A model generated the notes under the pieces. It saw nothing but the letters and a program-made list of their open reading frames with translations, searched no databases and was not told where the DNA came from. A stretch of DNA of 64,000 nucleotides from Candidatus Roslinia caecavium. Lineage in GTDB: Bacteria > Bacillota > Clostridia > Monoglobales > Monoglobaceae. Shown here in pieces: positions 1 to 8,414 of the stretch. Every line of letters begins with the position of its first letter. The stretch's first letter is position 1. Location: the NCBI GenBank assembly GCA_904419955.1, contig CAJFTO010000004.1, positions 48,273-112,272 of the forward strand, in the 5' to 3' direction. Made by a program: the position numbers and the translations under genes.

Positions 1-397
1 CGTATATTTTATCGCCGTCGATCTCAAAACTACCCTTGATCCGGATATCCTTAATCTGTTTCGGCTTGTCGAGATATATTATCTTCAGCTTAAGAGGCCG
101 CGCGCCGCTTGCAAGCTCCGCCTTTATACTTTGCTTAAGTATCCTAAACGATCTGAGGTCAAGCTTGTCCAAAACCTTGCCGCCTAAAGAGACGACTTCG
201 ACGTCCTCGAAAGCTATATCGTTCGGCAGATCTATATCGCCGCTCGGCGTTACGGTCGTCTCAATACGTTTGTATTCGCGTTTTATTTCCGAGCGTATCG
301 TCTGGTTCAGCTCGTCGCACCATGAAAGCTTCTCGTCGAACGTGAAATGGTTCGGAGAAAGCTGGTCCGCGGCCCGTATAGCGTCGATTATTTTCAT
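1..397 (-). CDS. Partial phage-like hypothetical protein (3' end off window)
   Basis: Reading on the minus strand from the ATG at 397, about 132 codons are open to the window edge, so the C-terminus is missing. A strong AGGAGGTGAT ribosome site (revcomp of 401-410) sits 3 to 7 bases upstream and fixes the start. The product begins MKIIDAIRAADQLSPN, is mixed alpha/beta, has no signal peptide and shows no motif I recognise. It lies downstream of a phage major capsid gene on the same strand, in the position where head-completion or adaptor proteins usually follow, so a virion role is a contextual inference only. The repeat element at about 411-594 ends directly at its ribosome site. Confidence 0.7.
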   Translation of the reverse strand, partial: MKIIDAIRAADQLSPNHFTFDEKLSWCDELNQTIRSEIKREYKRIETTVTPSGDIDLPNDIAFEDVEVVSLGGKVLDKLDLRSFRILKQSIKAELASGARPLKLKIIYLDKPKQIKDIRIKGSFEIDGDKIY

Positions 398-410
398 TAA
401 ATCACCTCCT

Positions 411-594
411 ACGTAGAGCGAGGAGCGGGCGGAACGGTAAACGAGCGGTCAAGATTGCCTACCTAATGCGCAAAATTTTATTATCGAAAGGAACGATCGC
501 TTTATGATGGAACTAATTGATCTTAGAACCTAACCGCCGCATTCGTCTTCAAACCCCGCTCTCCGCTCCTACCTCCTAAGTCCTACTCCCTAAC
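411..594. repeat. Heptad-repeat element copy 1
   Basis: Non-coding spacer between two phage-like genes. On the minus strand its right part is a run of degenerate 7-bp units of type TTAGGGA / GTAGGAG (about 552-594). The other end (411-430) carries a roughly inverted match, GTAGAGCGAGGAGCGG against GTAGGAGCGGAGAGCGG. The stop codon of the 86-residue gene lies inside the heptads. It belongs to the same family as the copies near 2299, 3268, 12503 and 19070. Confidence 0.6.
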
Positions 595-843
595 TCCTAT
601 GCTGCCAGCGCTCAAATTCTCGATATATTCCTCTGCCGCAAGCTCCTGAGCGTGCGCGCGTTCTATGACCAGAGCGACGTTTCTGGGAACCATCACCTTA
701 ACGCCCCGTTTGATCTGATAATTGGTTCCATTAAGGGTGACCGTCAGATCGTCTTTATGCTTATGATTATCCTTGATCAGCATTACCGGCACGAGTTCGC
801 CGTAATATTCCTCGACTGTGTATTTGTTATTTGCGTTCGCCAT
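583..843 (-). CDS. Small phage-like hypothetical protein (86 aa)
   Basis: The ATG at 843 opens an 86-residue reading frame between the major capsid gene and the partial gene at the window edge. The product (MANANNKYTVEEYYGEL...) is charged, contains a beta-rich stretch around residues 30-55 (LTVTLNGTNYQIKRG) and has no membrane segment or signal peptide. I recognise no family. A weak purine-rich ribosome site (GGAAAGG) lies about 11 bases upstream. The last codons and the TAG stop are formed by heptad repeat sequence, so the original C-terminus may have been altered by the repeat. Context suggests a head-module accessory protein, which is unproven. Confidence 0.6.
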   Translation of the reverse strand: MANANNKYTVEEYYGELVPVMLIKDNHKHKDDLTVTLNGTNYQIKRGVKVMVPRNVALVIERAHAQELAAEEYIENLSAGSIGVRE

Positions 844-1053
844 ATTTTTTCAAGCCTTTCCGCCCACAAAATTCATGATCGGCGCGCCGTTACCGTGGGC
901 GGGTAAGACGCGGTATCGCAGTAGATTATTATGTTAAAATTTTCCGCGGGGAAGATTCCCCGCGGTCGTAACCGTATTTTTGCCGCAAGATCGGAATGTA
1001 AGGACGCTTAATATAAAACTTGCGGCGATTATACTATATATATCGGATCGTTA

Positions 1054-2283
1054 TTAATAACTGCAGGTCGTCTCGACTCTCACCATAAATTCGGGGGAGA
1101 GTATCTCGGCGGTCTGAGTCGCCTTCCAGCCGACGGTGCTTCTCTGATCGAGCGGGTCGCCGGTTCCGGCGCTGCCCTTCTGCTTGATTATGGTCTCGAG
1201 ACCGCCGCCGGTTATATTGGTCACGCCATAGGCGTTCTGGCCGATAAACAGCGTAGAGTATATGTCTCTGCCGTCCTTACCGGCGCCGCCGGGATAGATC
1301 GTACAGCCGGGGGCTACGCTCGCGTGCAGAGTTTCGCTGACGGTTATGGTCGCCGCGCCCGCTTCGCCCGCGGCCGCCGACGCTATCGTATAATCAAAAC
1401 CGTTTATCTGTATAGACCTGCTCGCAAGAGCGGTCGCGTCGGTCGTAGATATCTCCTCGGCGACCGTTATCTTCTTGCCGTCGACCTTTCCGACCGTAAG
1501 GCTTTCCGGGTCGCCGGTCTCGACTTCGGTTCTGAGGTCCGCGGCTCTGAATATCTTAGCCTCGGTGGACTCCACGAATACGACTCCGTGGATCTTACCT
1601 ATAGTACCGTTGTACCAATCCTTAGGATCGACGTTCTGCTTTACCTCTTTCCAGTCCGGGTCGTTGGTCAAGTCATTCGCGACGTCCGGGTGGATTATAG
1701 CCACGTAACAGCCGTCCTTGAGCGGCTGAGCGTTGTTGCGCTTGAGCGTCGCCACGGCGCGTTTCACCGCGGCTACGGACAGATAGTCGTTGTCGGTCGT
1801 AGTACTTCCGCCGACCAAGACGCTGCGGTCGGATTTACCGTCGCCGTACTGGACGTTAGTTCCGGCGTTTATTTTTTCGCGTATTACCGTGTCGAGCGTT
1901 CTGCCCGCCTGGTCGCCGAGCACGTTCTGCGTCTCGGTTATAACGGCGTCGATAGAACTGAGCGTCAGCATATCCGACATGGTCACATAGTCGCCGTACT
2001 GCTGAACCGTGGACTCGACGGTGGTTATATTTATCTGATTGCCTTTAGGCGTAACGCCTTCGGTTAAGGGAACCATAGCTTTAGGCAGAGGCGAGAAACG
2101 TCTGAACTCGATCGTCTTTCCAGAACCCTTAGGGATGGGCTTATTCTGTCCGAACTGCGCGTGCACCAGTTTCGGCTGAGCGAAACGGATGAGCTGCCTG
2201 TCGTAGTAAGTTTTCATTTCGGGAGTCACATTGTTCCCGATATTATTTGTAGTAGTTGTTTGAACATTATAATTTATACTCAA
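1054..2283 (-). CDS. N4-gp56 family phage major capsid protein
   Basis: The 409-residue product resembles the N4-gp56 family of phage major capsid proteins. The N-terminal section contains the typical run MKTYYDRQLIRFAQP, then a conserved block with FRRFSPLP and PLTEGVTP, followed by the YGDYVTMSDML region. This is an HK97-like fold that assembles the phage head shell. I chose the TTG at 2283 because AGGAGGTC (revcomp of 2291-2298) lies 7 bases upstream. An in-frame ATG at 2433 would add 50 residues translated entirely from the repeat element and is unlikely. No portal, terminase or protease is visible here, so the rest of the phage module would lie left of the window or be lost. Confidence 0.85.
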   Translation of the reverse strand: MSINYNVQTTTTNNIGNNVTPEMKTYYDRQLIRFAQPKLVHAQFGQNKPIPKGSGKTIEFRRFSPLPKAMVPLTEGVTPKGNQINITTVESTVQQYGDYVTMSDMLTLSSIDAVITETQNVLGDQAGRTLDTVIREKINAGTNVQYGDGKSDRSVLVGGSTTTDNDYLSVAAVKRAVATLKRNNAQPLKDGCYVAIIHPDVANDLTNDPDWKEVKQNVDPKDWYNGTIGKIHGVVFVESTEAKIFRAADLRTEVETGDPESLTVGKVDGKKITVAEEISTTDATALASRSIQINGFDYTIASAAAGEAGAATITVSETLHASVAPGCTIYPGGAGKDGRDIYSTLFIGQNAYGVTNITGGGLETIIKQKGSAGTGDPLDQRSTVGWKATQTAEILSPEFMVRVETTCSY

Positions 2284-2298
2284 AATATTTGACCTCCT

Positions 2299-2474
2299 AA
2301 CGTAGTGATTAGAGATTAGCGAATAGCGATTAGGGACGCGGGATGTTTCTGTGCCGCCGGACGGCAACTGTGGCGTAGTAGGAAAACACAAGTATTCCTT
2401 TTCCGCATACATAGCCGTTTGACGGTAAAGCAACTTATCTTGCGCCTAATTCCTAACCGCTAACGCCTAACTCA
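2299..2474. repeat. Heptad-repeat element copy 2 (inverted ends)
   Basis: About 176 bp between the capsid gene and its upstream neighbour. The left end (2304-2338) is a run of 7-bp units TTAGAGA/TTAGCGA/ATAGCGA/TTAGGGA. The right end (2441-2474), read on the other strand, is a second run of heptads of type GTTAGGC. The two ends therefore form degenerate inverted terminal arrays. The core holds GGAAAACACAAGTATTCC, which recurs in copies 3 and 4. Confidence 0.7.
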
Positions 2475-2480
2475 TATGTT

Positions 2481-3083
2481 TTAAAACGAGATTTTTTCGC
2501 CGTTTTTTACGCGTCTGATTATGTCGTCTACTTCTTCGTCGGTCAGCTCGCCCGGATTCTTTTTTACCGTTCCCGGCGTCGTTTTTCCTATGCCGTTTTC
2601 CTGGATCCTCTCGGGATAGCCGCTTCCGTTTTGCTGAGGATATTGCGGATACGCGCCGTTCATTCCCGGATACGGCCGCGGCGCTTGTCCGCTCATGTTC
2701 GAGTACGGGTTAGCTCCGGTCGAGAACTGCGGATATTGTCCTCCGAAAGGCGCTGCGCCCGCGTATTCGTTCCTGTGCGTAAGATAATACGCCTCCTCGA
2801 CCGTAAGACCGTTTACCCAAACGTATTTGCAAAACTGAGGGTTTCTCATCTCCGCCGCCATGTTAAAAGCGGGGTTTACCATTTTAAAAGCCTCGGCCTG
2901 CATCCGGATCTCGTTATTGCGCTTAGCGATATAATCGTTTGCGCCGCTTCTCTGTCCGTCGTTTTCGCTCTGACGGCGTGGAGGCGGCGACTGCTGCGCG
3001 GCTCCGTTTTCATTGTTCTGCGGCTGCGGATATTCCGTATCGTTTTTACGTTTTCCATAGCCGAAATTACCAAATCCCAACAT
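2481..3083 (-). CDS. Hypothetical phage-associated protein, Pro/Gln/Asn-rich
   Basis: A 200-residue protein with ATG at 3083 and a GGGAG ribosome site upstream. The N-terminal 60 residues are polar and low complexity (PQPQNNENG, QQSPPPRR). The middle (residues 55-105) looks structured and contains FKMVNPAFNMAAEMRNPQF. Residues 105-160 are again Gly/Pro/Tyr-rich, and the C-terminus is LTDEEVDDIIRRVKNGEKI. No signal peptide or membrane segment is visible and I recognise no family. It lies directly upstream of the capsid gene on the same strand, so a scaffold or head-associated role is possible but only positional. Confidence 0.6.
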   Translation of the reverse strand: MLGFGNFGYGKRKNDTEYPQPQNNENGAAQQSPPPRRQSENDGQRSGANDYIAKRNNEIRMQAEAFKMVNPAFNMAAEMRNPQFCKYVWVNGLTVEEAYYLTHRNEYAGAAPFGGQYPQFSTGANPYSNMSGQAPRPYPGMNGAYPQYPQQNGSGYPERIQENGIGKTTPGTVKKNPGELTDEEVDDIIRRVKNGEKISF

Positions 3084-3563
3084 AAATGTTCTCCCTTCTA
3101 AAGTGAGTTAGTATTTGAACCGGTTCATAAATATATTGTATCGTATCAATAGTGACATGCGGGGACATGTTGGATTGATTATGAAAAAAACAGTTCTAAA
3201 AATACTTTTGAAATTTTGGAACCTTTTAGTAAACTTAATCGTCTAATGAATATAAAAAGCGGTCAACTTAGGGATTAAGGATTAGCGAATAGCGATTAAG
3301 ACGCGCGGTATGTTTCTTTTCCGCCGAACGGCGAGTTGCGATGAATCGGAAAACAAAAGTATTTCTGTTTCGGTCTGCCGCTGTAAATTTGGAGGACGGA
3401 TATATAGTTTCAATATATCGGCGTTTGATTTCGTTTATTGATCTTTGTTATTCCCTCGGCTTTGAATTTTTGCGTTATCGGCGAATACGCCGATTGGGGT
3501 AAAGCTGAGAAAAATAGTTTGACCGGTAAATACGCACAAATCATTTTGAAGGAGTGAGTGAGA
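3084..3563. repeat. Intergenic region with heptad-repeat element copy 3
   Basis: This 480-bp gap between divergent genes holds copy 3 of the heptad element at about 3268-3380 (units TTAGGGA, TTAAGGA, TTAGCGA, ATAGCGA). Its core, with CCGCCGAACGGC and GGAAAACAAAAGTATTTC, parallels copy 2. No right-hand heptad array is visible, so this copy seems truncated. The remaining AT-rich sequence (3118-3260) has no feature I can support. Confidence 0.55.
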
Positions 3564-6500
3564 ATGAAGCAAAAGAAATTATTAGCGGCTTTGACCGCGG
3601 GCTGCCTCGTTTGTTCAACACTTCCGCTTGCTGCGTTCGCGCAGCCGGACGGCGGACTTAATGATTTGAACACGGGCGCGCAGGAGACGCAGACGATCGC
3701 GGAGAACGAACAGAGTCCGGCGCTTACGCCGGGGTATACTCAAAATGCAAGCTTAAGTAGCGAAAACGCCGCGGTATCTACTGCGCCGGCTGACGGAGGA
3801 GCGACCGAGCATAATGTCGAAGTTTCCGTTACGTCGGCGGACGGAAAGACGACCGAATATAATACAGATCTGTTGTCGGCTATATATACGGCGGACGACG
3901 GCGACGTTATCAAGCTGTTGAAAGACGTAACAATAGACGTAGACAGCGCGCTGAAATCGGTCAAGACGGACGGAAAATTTACGTTGGATCTGGCGGGATA
4001 TTCAATAACTTCAGATCAGGACGAGACGGTAGTGGAAATACTGAGCGGCGGAGACGTTACTGTTAAAGATTCCGCCGAAGATAACGGAACGGTTACGACC
4101 AAAGGTTATTTTGCGACGGTTGCGGGCGGCGGCAAGCTCACGGTCGAGGACGGAGATTTTGTAAACAATAATACGGCTTTGGAATCCGGGGTATTTTCCG
4201 TTTTCCACGTCTATGAACTGTCGGCGACTCCGGCGCCAACGGCGTTCCCGGAGGTAACCGCGACTCCCGAGATTACTTCGACCCCGACGGCGTCCGCCGA
4301 CGCGGCTGCAAGCCCGACGATAAACCCCGAGTACGCGTCGATATTCGGCGAGTACGCGCAGACGGCGGAGGAGTCGCCTACGCCTGAAACGACCGCGACT
4401 CCGGAAGTTACGGCAAGCCCTGTTCCCACGGCTTCCGCGACGGCCGCGCCGACTGCTACAGCTGCTCCGGGAATCGATGTAAAAGCCGGTCTGCTGATAA
4501 ACGGAGGCTCTTTTACGTCGGCCAAAAGCCCGATAACCTACAGCGGAAAAGTTCAGATAGGGATAAACGACGGCGTATTTATAACGGGGATCGGCTACGC
4601 TCCAATATCGAGCGCGGATCAGTCGGCGAGCGGCGCCGATATAATCCTGCCTGAAGGCAAGGCGCTTAGCGCTATAGAAAACGCTGAAAACAACACGGTT
4701 GCATATGCGGTGACGCAGGCTCAGGATATAGCGAGCGTCGGCGAAGAGAAATATACCACGTTAAACGAAGCGTTCGCGGCGGCTGAAGACGGAAGTACTA
4801 TAAAGCTGGAGAGCGACGCGACGGCCGCGCAGGACGCGATAGTTCCGGAGGGAAAGACTCTGATATTAGACCTTAGCGGGTACGACTATAACAACGTGTG
4901 CGGCGACGCGATAACGGTATCGAGCGGCGGCGGTATAAGTATAATCGACAGCGGCGAGACCAAGGGAAGCCTTAGCGGATTAAGCGGAGCGGTCTGCGCC
5001 GTATCCGCGGCCGGTTCGACGATAACGATCGACGGCGCGGTTTTGACGAGCAAATCCGGAGCGGCTGTTAACGCGGACTCCGCCTCGTCGAACGTTGCGA
5101 TAAACATAACGGGCGGAGCATATATATCGGGTATAAACGACCAAGCCGCGTCGTCCGCGATAAACATACAAGCGGACGAGAACGCAGCTCCGATAATAGC
5201 GGCTTCCGCGCAGGGCGACGCGCTGTATACTGAAAACGGATCCGTAAATATAAACTACGGAGAGCTGACGGCGCAGAGGGCGGTCTATCTCGGAACAGGA
5301 GCGAGCGCCGAGATAACGGACGGCAGTATAAGCGGAACGATATATATGACGGGCGCGACCTTGAACATAAGCGGAGGCGAGTTCGTATCGGACGGATATG
5401 TAATAGACATGACGTCCGGCTGCGCGCTCGATATAAGCGGCGGAAGCTTTAGGAACGCGTCGGCGGGCGCGTATCCGGTAATAAATATGTTCGACGCGGC
5501 TATGCAGAGCGAGGTCGGGAATACGATCGATATTTCCGGCGGAACGTTCGAGACGGTAAACAACCATATAATCATAGCGGCGGCTTCTGCGGAGATAAAT
5601 ATTTCGGGCGGTATCTTTACAAGCTCATACAGCAATACCGGAACGCCCGAGAACGCGAGCGCGGCTTGCGACGGTATAATCTACGCCTGCGACAACTATA
5701 CGTCCGCGCTTAACATAACCGGCGGAACGTTTACGACGAGCGGCGGAGGAAGCGTTATAACTCCGGGAACTCTCGGCAGTATGACCGCTGTTTTGGACGG
5801 GGGAATATTTAATTCCAATTTGGTAGCCGGAGAGAATACGGCGGCGGAGCCGAATACTATAACCGTCGGCAACACGAATCTGACCGCGAACGCGGCGGTA
5901 ATAGCGGCGGATAAACTTCCGGCGAACTTTACGGCGACAGATATAACGCTCGGCGGCGCGGCGTATAAAATGGTAGGCGAAGCCGAAGCGGGGGTCGGAC
6001 GTATAGGCTCGGAGTTTTATGCCGACGCCGAGGCGTTTGACGAAGCTATAAAGAATATAGACGAAAACGATACAGTTATAAATATATTCGAGGACGTAAC
6101 TTTGAGCGGAGAGATAAATATCCCGGCCGAAACGACCGTGACGATAAAAGACGGCAAGACCGTTAAATTATTGGGCGGCTGCGCGCTTACAAACAACGGC
6201 TCGATAAATGGGAGCGTCGGCGTACAGGACGGCGCGGCCATGATCAATAACGGTAATATAAACGGAACGATATATATAGACGGCGGCGCGGACAGCGAGG
6301 AGCCGGGCGCGCTTACGAACGCGGCTACAGGCAGGATAGAAGGCCGGATCATAATCACAGGAACCGGCGTTTTTGAGAACCTCAATACCGAAGAGGGTTC
6401 CGCTCCCGAACCTGAGTACGTCGTCAGCGCGATCGCGTTTACAAGCGATTCGACAACGGTCGGTTTAGGCCGTACAAAACAGCTCGAAGTCGTATTCATA

Positions 6501-7523
6501 CCCGAAAACGCGGAGGCTCCGATAACTTGGAGCTCGTCGGATGAGAACGTCGCAAGAGTCGATGAAAACGGCGTTGTAAGCGGGTTGTCGCTGGGTACGG
6601 CGACTATAACCGCGACCTGCGGCGAGGGCGAGAACGCTATGACGGCGACTTGCGAAGTCACGGTAAGACAGCAGGGCGGCGTGACCGGCAACCTCGGCTG
6701 GGGCGAAGGAAACAATACCGAATACACGGTCTATATAGGAAATACCCGGAACGGAACGGTGACCGCGTCGCAAAGCCGCGCGGGCAGAGGCGATACCGTG
6801 ACCTTTAGAACCAGTCCCGACGACGGATATACGGTCTATACTGTAGGCGTATACGACGCGTACGGCAGAGACGTGAGCGTGCTTAAGAATTCGGAGAACA
6901 GTTACGAATTCACAATGCCGGGCAGTTCGGTCACGATCAGAGTTGAGTTTACCGAGGACGACGTATGGAGAAATCCTTACAGAGACGTCTCGGTGAGCGA
7001 TTGGTTCTACGACGCGGTAGAGTATGTAGCTAAAAACGGTCTGTTCTACGGAACGGAAACCTATTTGTTCTCCCCGAACGACACTATGACGAGGGCTATG
7101 CTCGTGACGGTAATCTATCGTATGGAAGGTATGCCGGCCGTTTCGTCCGGATCGACGTTCAGCGACGTCGTTACTACCGAGTACTACGCCGACGCCGTCA
7201 AATGGGCGAGCGCTAACGGAATAGTAAACGGTATAGGCTATAACCTGTTCGCCCCGAACGACAACGTTACAAGAGAACAGATAGCGGCGATCATTCACAG
7301 ATATTCGCAGTATAAAGGTTACGCAACGTCCGCGAGCGGAAACCTCGGCAGGTTCACGGATACAAACATGATCTCATCATGGGCGCTGTCCGATCTTCGC
7401 TGGGCGGTCGGTACGGGCTTGATGATCGGTCACGACGACGGCAGACTCGGCCCGGCCGATAACGCCACCAGAGCGGAAGTCGCGACCATGCTTATGAGAT
7501 ACTGCGAAGATATAGCGAAATAA
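3564..7523 (+). CDS. Large secreted beta-helix-like surface protein with Big2 and C-terminal SLH domains
   Basis: About 1319 residues. The ATG at 3564 is chosen over an upstream in-frame GTG because AAGGAG (3549-3554) is well placed. A signal peptide (MKQKKLLAALTAG to AFAQP) leads the protein. Residues about 50-210 and 350-900 are Gly/Ser/Ile-rich repeats of the type INISGGTF and VTVKDSAEDNG, resembling a right-handed parallel beta-helix. A Thr/Pro/Ala linker (ATPAPTAFPEV, TATPEITSTPT) spans about 220-315. A bacterial Ig-like (Big2) domain with TWSSSDENVARVDENG follows near residue 960-1045. Three SLH repeats end the protein (DWFYDAVEYVAKNGLFYG, and so on), which would attach it to the cell wall. 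Its ligand is unknown, and no catalytic motif is visible, so adhesion or carbohydrate binding is a guess. Confidence 0.85.
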   Translation: MKQKKLLAALTAGCLVCSTLPLAAFAQPDGGLNDLNTGAQETQTIAENEQSPALTPGYTQNASLSSENAAVSTAPADGGATEHNVEVSVTSADGKTTEYNTDLLSAIYTADDGDVIKLLKDVTIDVDSALKSVKTDGKFTLDLAGYSITSDQDETVVEILSGGDVTVKDSAEDNGTVTTKGYFATVAGGGKLTVEDGDFVNNNTALESGVFSVFHVYELSATPAPTAFPEVTATPEITSTPTASADAAASPTINPEYASIFGEYAQTAEESPTPETTATPEVTASPVPTASATAAPTATAAPGIDVKAGLLINGGSFTSAKSPITYSGKVQIGINDGVFITGIGYAPISSADQSASGADIILPEGKALSAIENAENNTVAYAVTQAQDIASVGEEKYTTLNEAFAAAEDGSTIKLESDATAAQDAIVPEGKTLILDLSGYDYNNVCGDAITVSSGGGISIIDSGETKGSLSGLSGAVCAVSAAGSTITIDGAVLTSKSGAAVNADSASSNVAINITGGAYISGINDQAASSAINIQADENAAPIIAASAQGDALYTENGSVNINYGELTAQRAVYLGTGASAEITDGSISGTIYMTGATLNISGGEFVSDGYVIDMTSGCALDISGGSFRNASAGAYPVINMFDAAMQSEVGNTIDISGGTFETVNNHIIIAAASAEINISGGIFTSSYSNTGTPENASAACDGIIYACDNYTSALNITGGTFTTSGGGSVITPGTLGSMTAVLDGGIFNSNLVAGENTAAEPNTITVGNTNLTANAAVIAADKLPANFTATDITLGGAAYKMVGEAEAGVGRIGSEFYADAEAFDEAIKNIDENDTVINIFEDVTLSGEINIPAETTVTIKDGKTVKLLGGCALTNNGSINGSVGVQDGAAMINNGNINGTIYIDGGADSEEPGALTNAATGRIEGRIIITGTGVFENLNTEEGSAPEPEYVVSAIAFTSDSTTVGLGRTKQLEVVFIPENAEAPITWSSSDENVARVDENGVVSGLSLGTATITATCGEGENAMTATCEVTVRQQGGVTGNLGWGEGNNTEYTVYIGNTRNGTVTASQSRAGRGDTVTFRTSPDDGYTVYTVGVYDAYGRDVSVLKNSENSYEFTMPGSSVTIRVEFTEDDVWRNPYRDVSVSDWFYDAVEYVAKNGLFYGTETYLFSPNDTMTRAMLVTVIYRMEGMPAVSSGSTFSDVVTTEYYADAVKWASANGIVNGIGYNLFAPNDNVTREQIAAIIHRYSQYKGYATSASGNLGRFTDTNMISSWALSDLRWAVGTGLMIGHDDGRLGPADNATRAEVATMLMRYCEDIAK

Positions 7524-7566
7524 TAGCGATTTTAAAGCTGTAATAATTTAATATTAAACGTTTCGC

Positions 7567-7605
7567 GAACGGGTCCGGATTCTTACCGGGCTCGTTCTGT
7601 TTTTA
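7567..7605 (+). terminator. Rho-independent terminator after the SLH protein gene
   Basis: The arms GAACGGGTCCGG and CCGGGCTCGTTC pair with two non-Watson-Crick positions around an ATTCTTA loop, followed by CTGTTTTTATT. Confidence 0.7.
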
Positions 7606-7618
7606 TTATTGCGTTCTC

Positions 7619-7694
7619 AACTAATTTTAAAAAAAATTAGTTAGGCGCCTTGACAAATTGGAGTTATTGTTTTATAATAATATTAGGCGCCTAA
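7619..7694 (+). promoter_or_regulatory. Promoter and double operator of the MarR-type gene
   Basis: A full-consensus sigma-A promoter, TTGACA (7650-7655), 17 bp, TATAAT (7673-7678). A TTAGGCGCC half-palindrome (7641-7649) abuts the -35, and a perfect palindrome TTAGGCGCCTAA (7683-7694) covers the start region. An AT-rich inverted repeat (arms 7619-7628 and 7633-7642) lies just upstream. The arrangement fits autorepression by the downstream MarR-type protein. Confidence 0.8.
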
Positions 7695-7722
7695 ATAAAT
7701 TAAAATTATAGGAGGAATAATA

Positions 7723-8328
7723 ATGAGAGACAGAAAAGACGATTTATATAACGACGGTTTTGAGGAAAGGGAATTTGGCGGATATAGAGGTCGTCATGGA
7801 CGCTGCGGGTATAGAACGGACGACGAGGGGAACGAACGCGGCTGTTGCGGACGCGGTCATGGTCATGAAGGCGGCTGCGGAAAACATGGTATGCGCGGGG
7901 CGTTTTTGGAGCGTATGGAGGAGCAAGACGAGTTGACCATACTTTTCGGCAAATGCGTCCATAAAATCTTTGGACATCCTCACAGGGGCCGCGGACAGGG
8001 CAGGATACTTAAGCTGATCTTAGCAAGCGGCGGGGAGATGACGCAAGGCGAGCTTCAGGAAAAGCTTGGAACGCGACCCGGATCTGTGAGCGAGATAGTG
8101 TCGAAATTGGTAAACCGCGGTATGCTGACGCGAGACAAGGACGAGGATGATAAGAGAAAGGTCGTTCTCAGACTGACCGAGCAGGGGCGTGAAAAGGCCG
8201 AACATTGCCATGGGGAAGATAAGAGCAAAGACGCGTTCGCCGCGCTCAGCGACCAAGAAAAGGAGACCCTTAAGTCTCTGCTTGAAAAGCTTTTAAAAGA
8301 CGATAAGAACGAAAATGCCGGCGAGTAA
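7723..8328 (+). CDS. MarR-family regulator with His/Cys/Gly-rich N-terminus
   Basis: 201 residues; AGGAGG at 7710-7715 and ATG at 7723. Residues about 70-175 form a winged helix-turn-helix of the MarR type: RGQGRILKLILASGG, then the recognition region TQGELQEKLGTRPGSVSEIVSKL, then the wing RDKDEDDKRKVVLRLTEQG. The first 60 residues are unusual, with a dense series of Gly, His, Cys and Arg (for example RGHGHEGGCGKHG). MarR proteins usually bind palindromes as dimers and often autoregulate, and two TTAGGCGCC sites flank its own promoter. The His/Cys-rich extension could bind metal or sense oxidants; that is inference. No effector pump gene is adjacent, and the next gene, murA, is convergent. 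Confidence 0.85.
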   Translation: MRDRKDDLYNDGFEEREFGGYRGRHGRCGYRTDDEGNERGCCGRGHGHEGGCGKHGMRGAFLERMEEQDELTILFGKCVHKIFGHPHRGRGQGRILKLILASGGEMTQGELQEKLGTRPGSVSEIVSKLVNRGMLTRDKDEDDKRKVVLRLTEQGREKAEHCHGEDKSKDAFAALSDQEKETLKSLLEKLLKDDKNENAGE

Positions 8329-8354
8329 GTCCATAGTGTTTGATAATCAAAAAT

Positions 8355-8388
8355 AACCGGTACTCGGATCAACCTCCGAATACCGGTT
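8355..8388. terminator. Bidirectional terminator between the MarR gene and murA
   Basis: AACCGGTACTCGGA and TCCGAATACCGGTT form a 14-bp stem with one G-T wobble and a 6-base loop. A T-rich tract follows on the plus side, and it serves convergent genes. Confidence 0.8.
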
Positions 8389-8414
8389 TAATAATTTTAA
8401 ATCTTAATTTTCAA

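Noticed and set aside
1324..2067. Long plus-strand open frame opposite the capsid gene
   Set aside because: Arg/Tyr/Val-rich shadow of the capsid gene with no ribosome site; the minus-strand frame has clear homology.
2284..2433. Upstream extension of the capsid protein to an ATG at 2433
   Set aside because: The added 50 residues are translated from the repeat element; the TTG at 2283 has an ideal AGGAGG.
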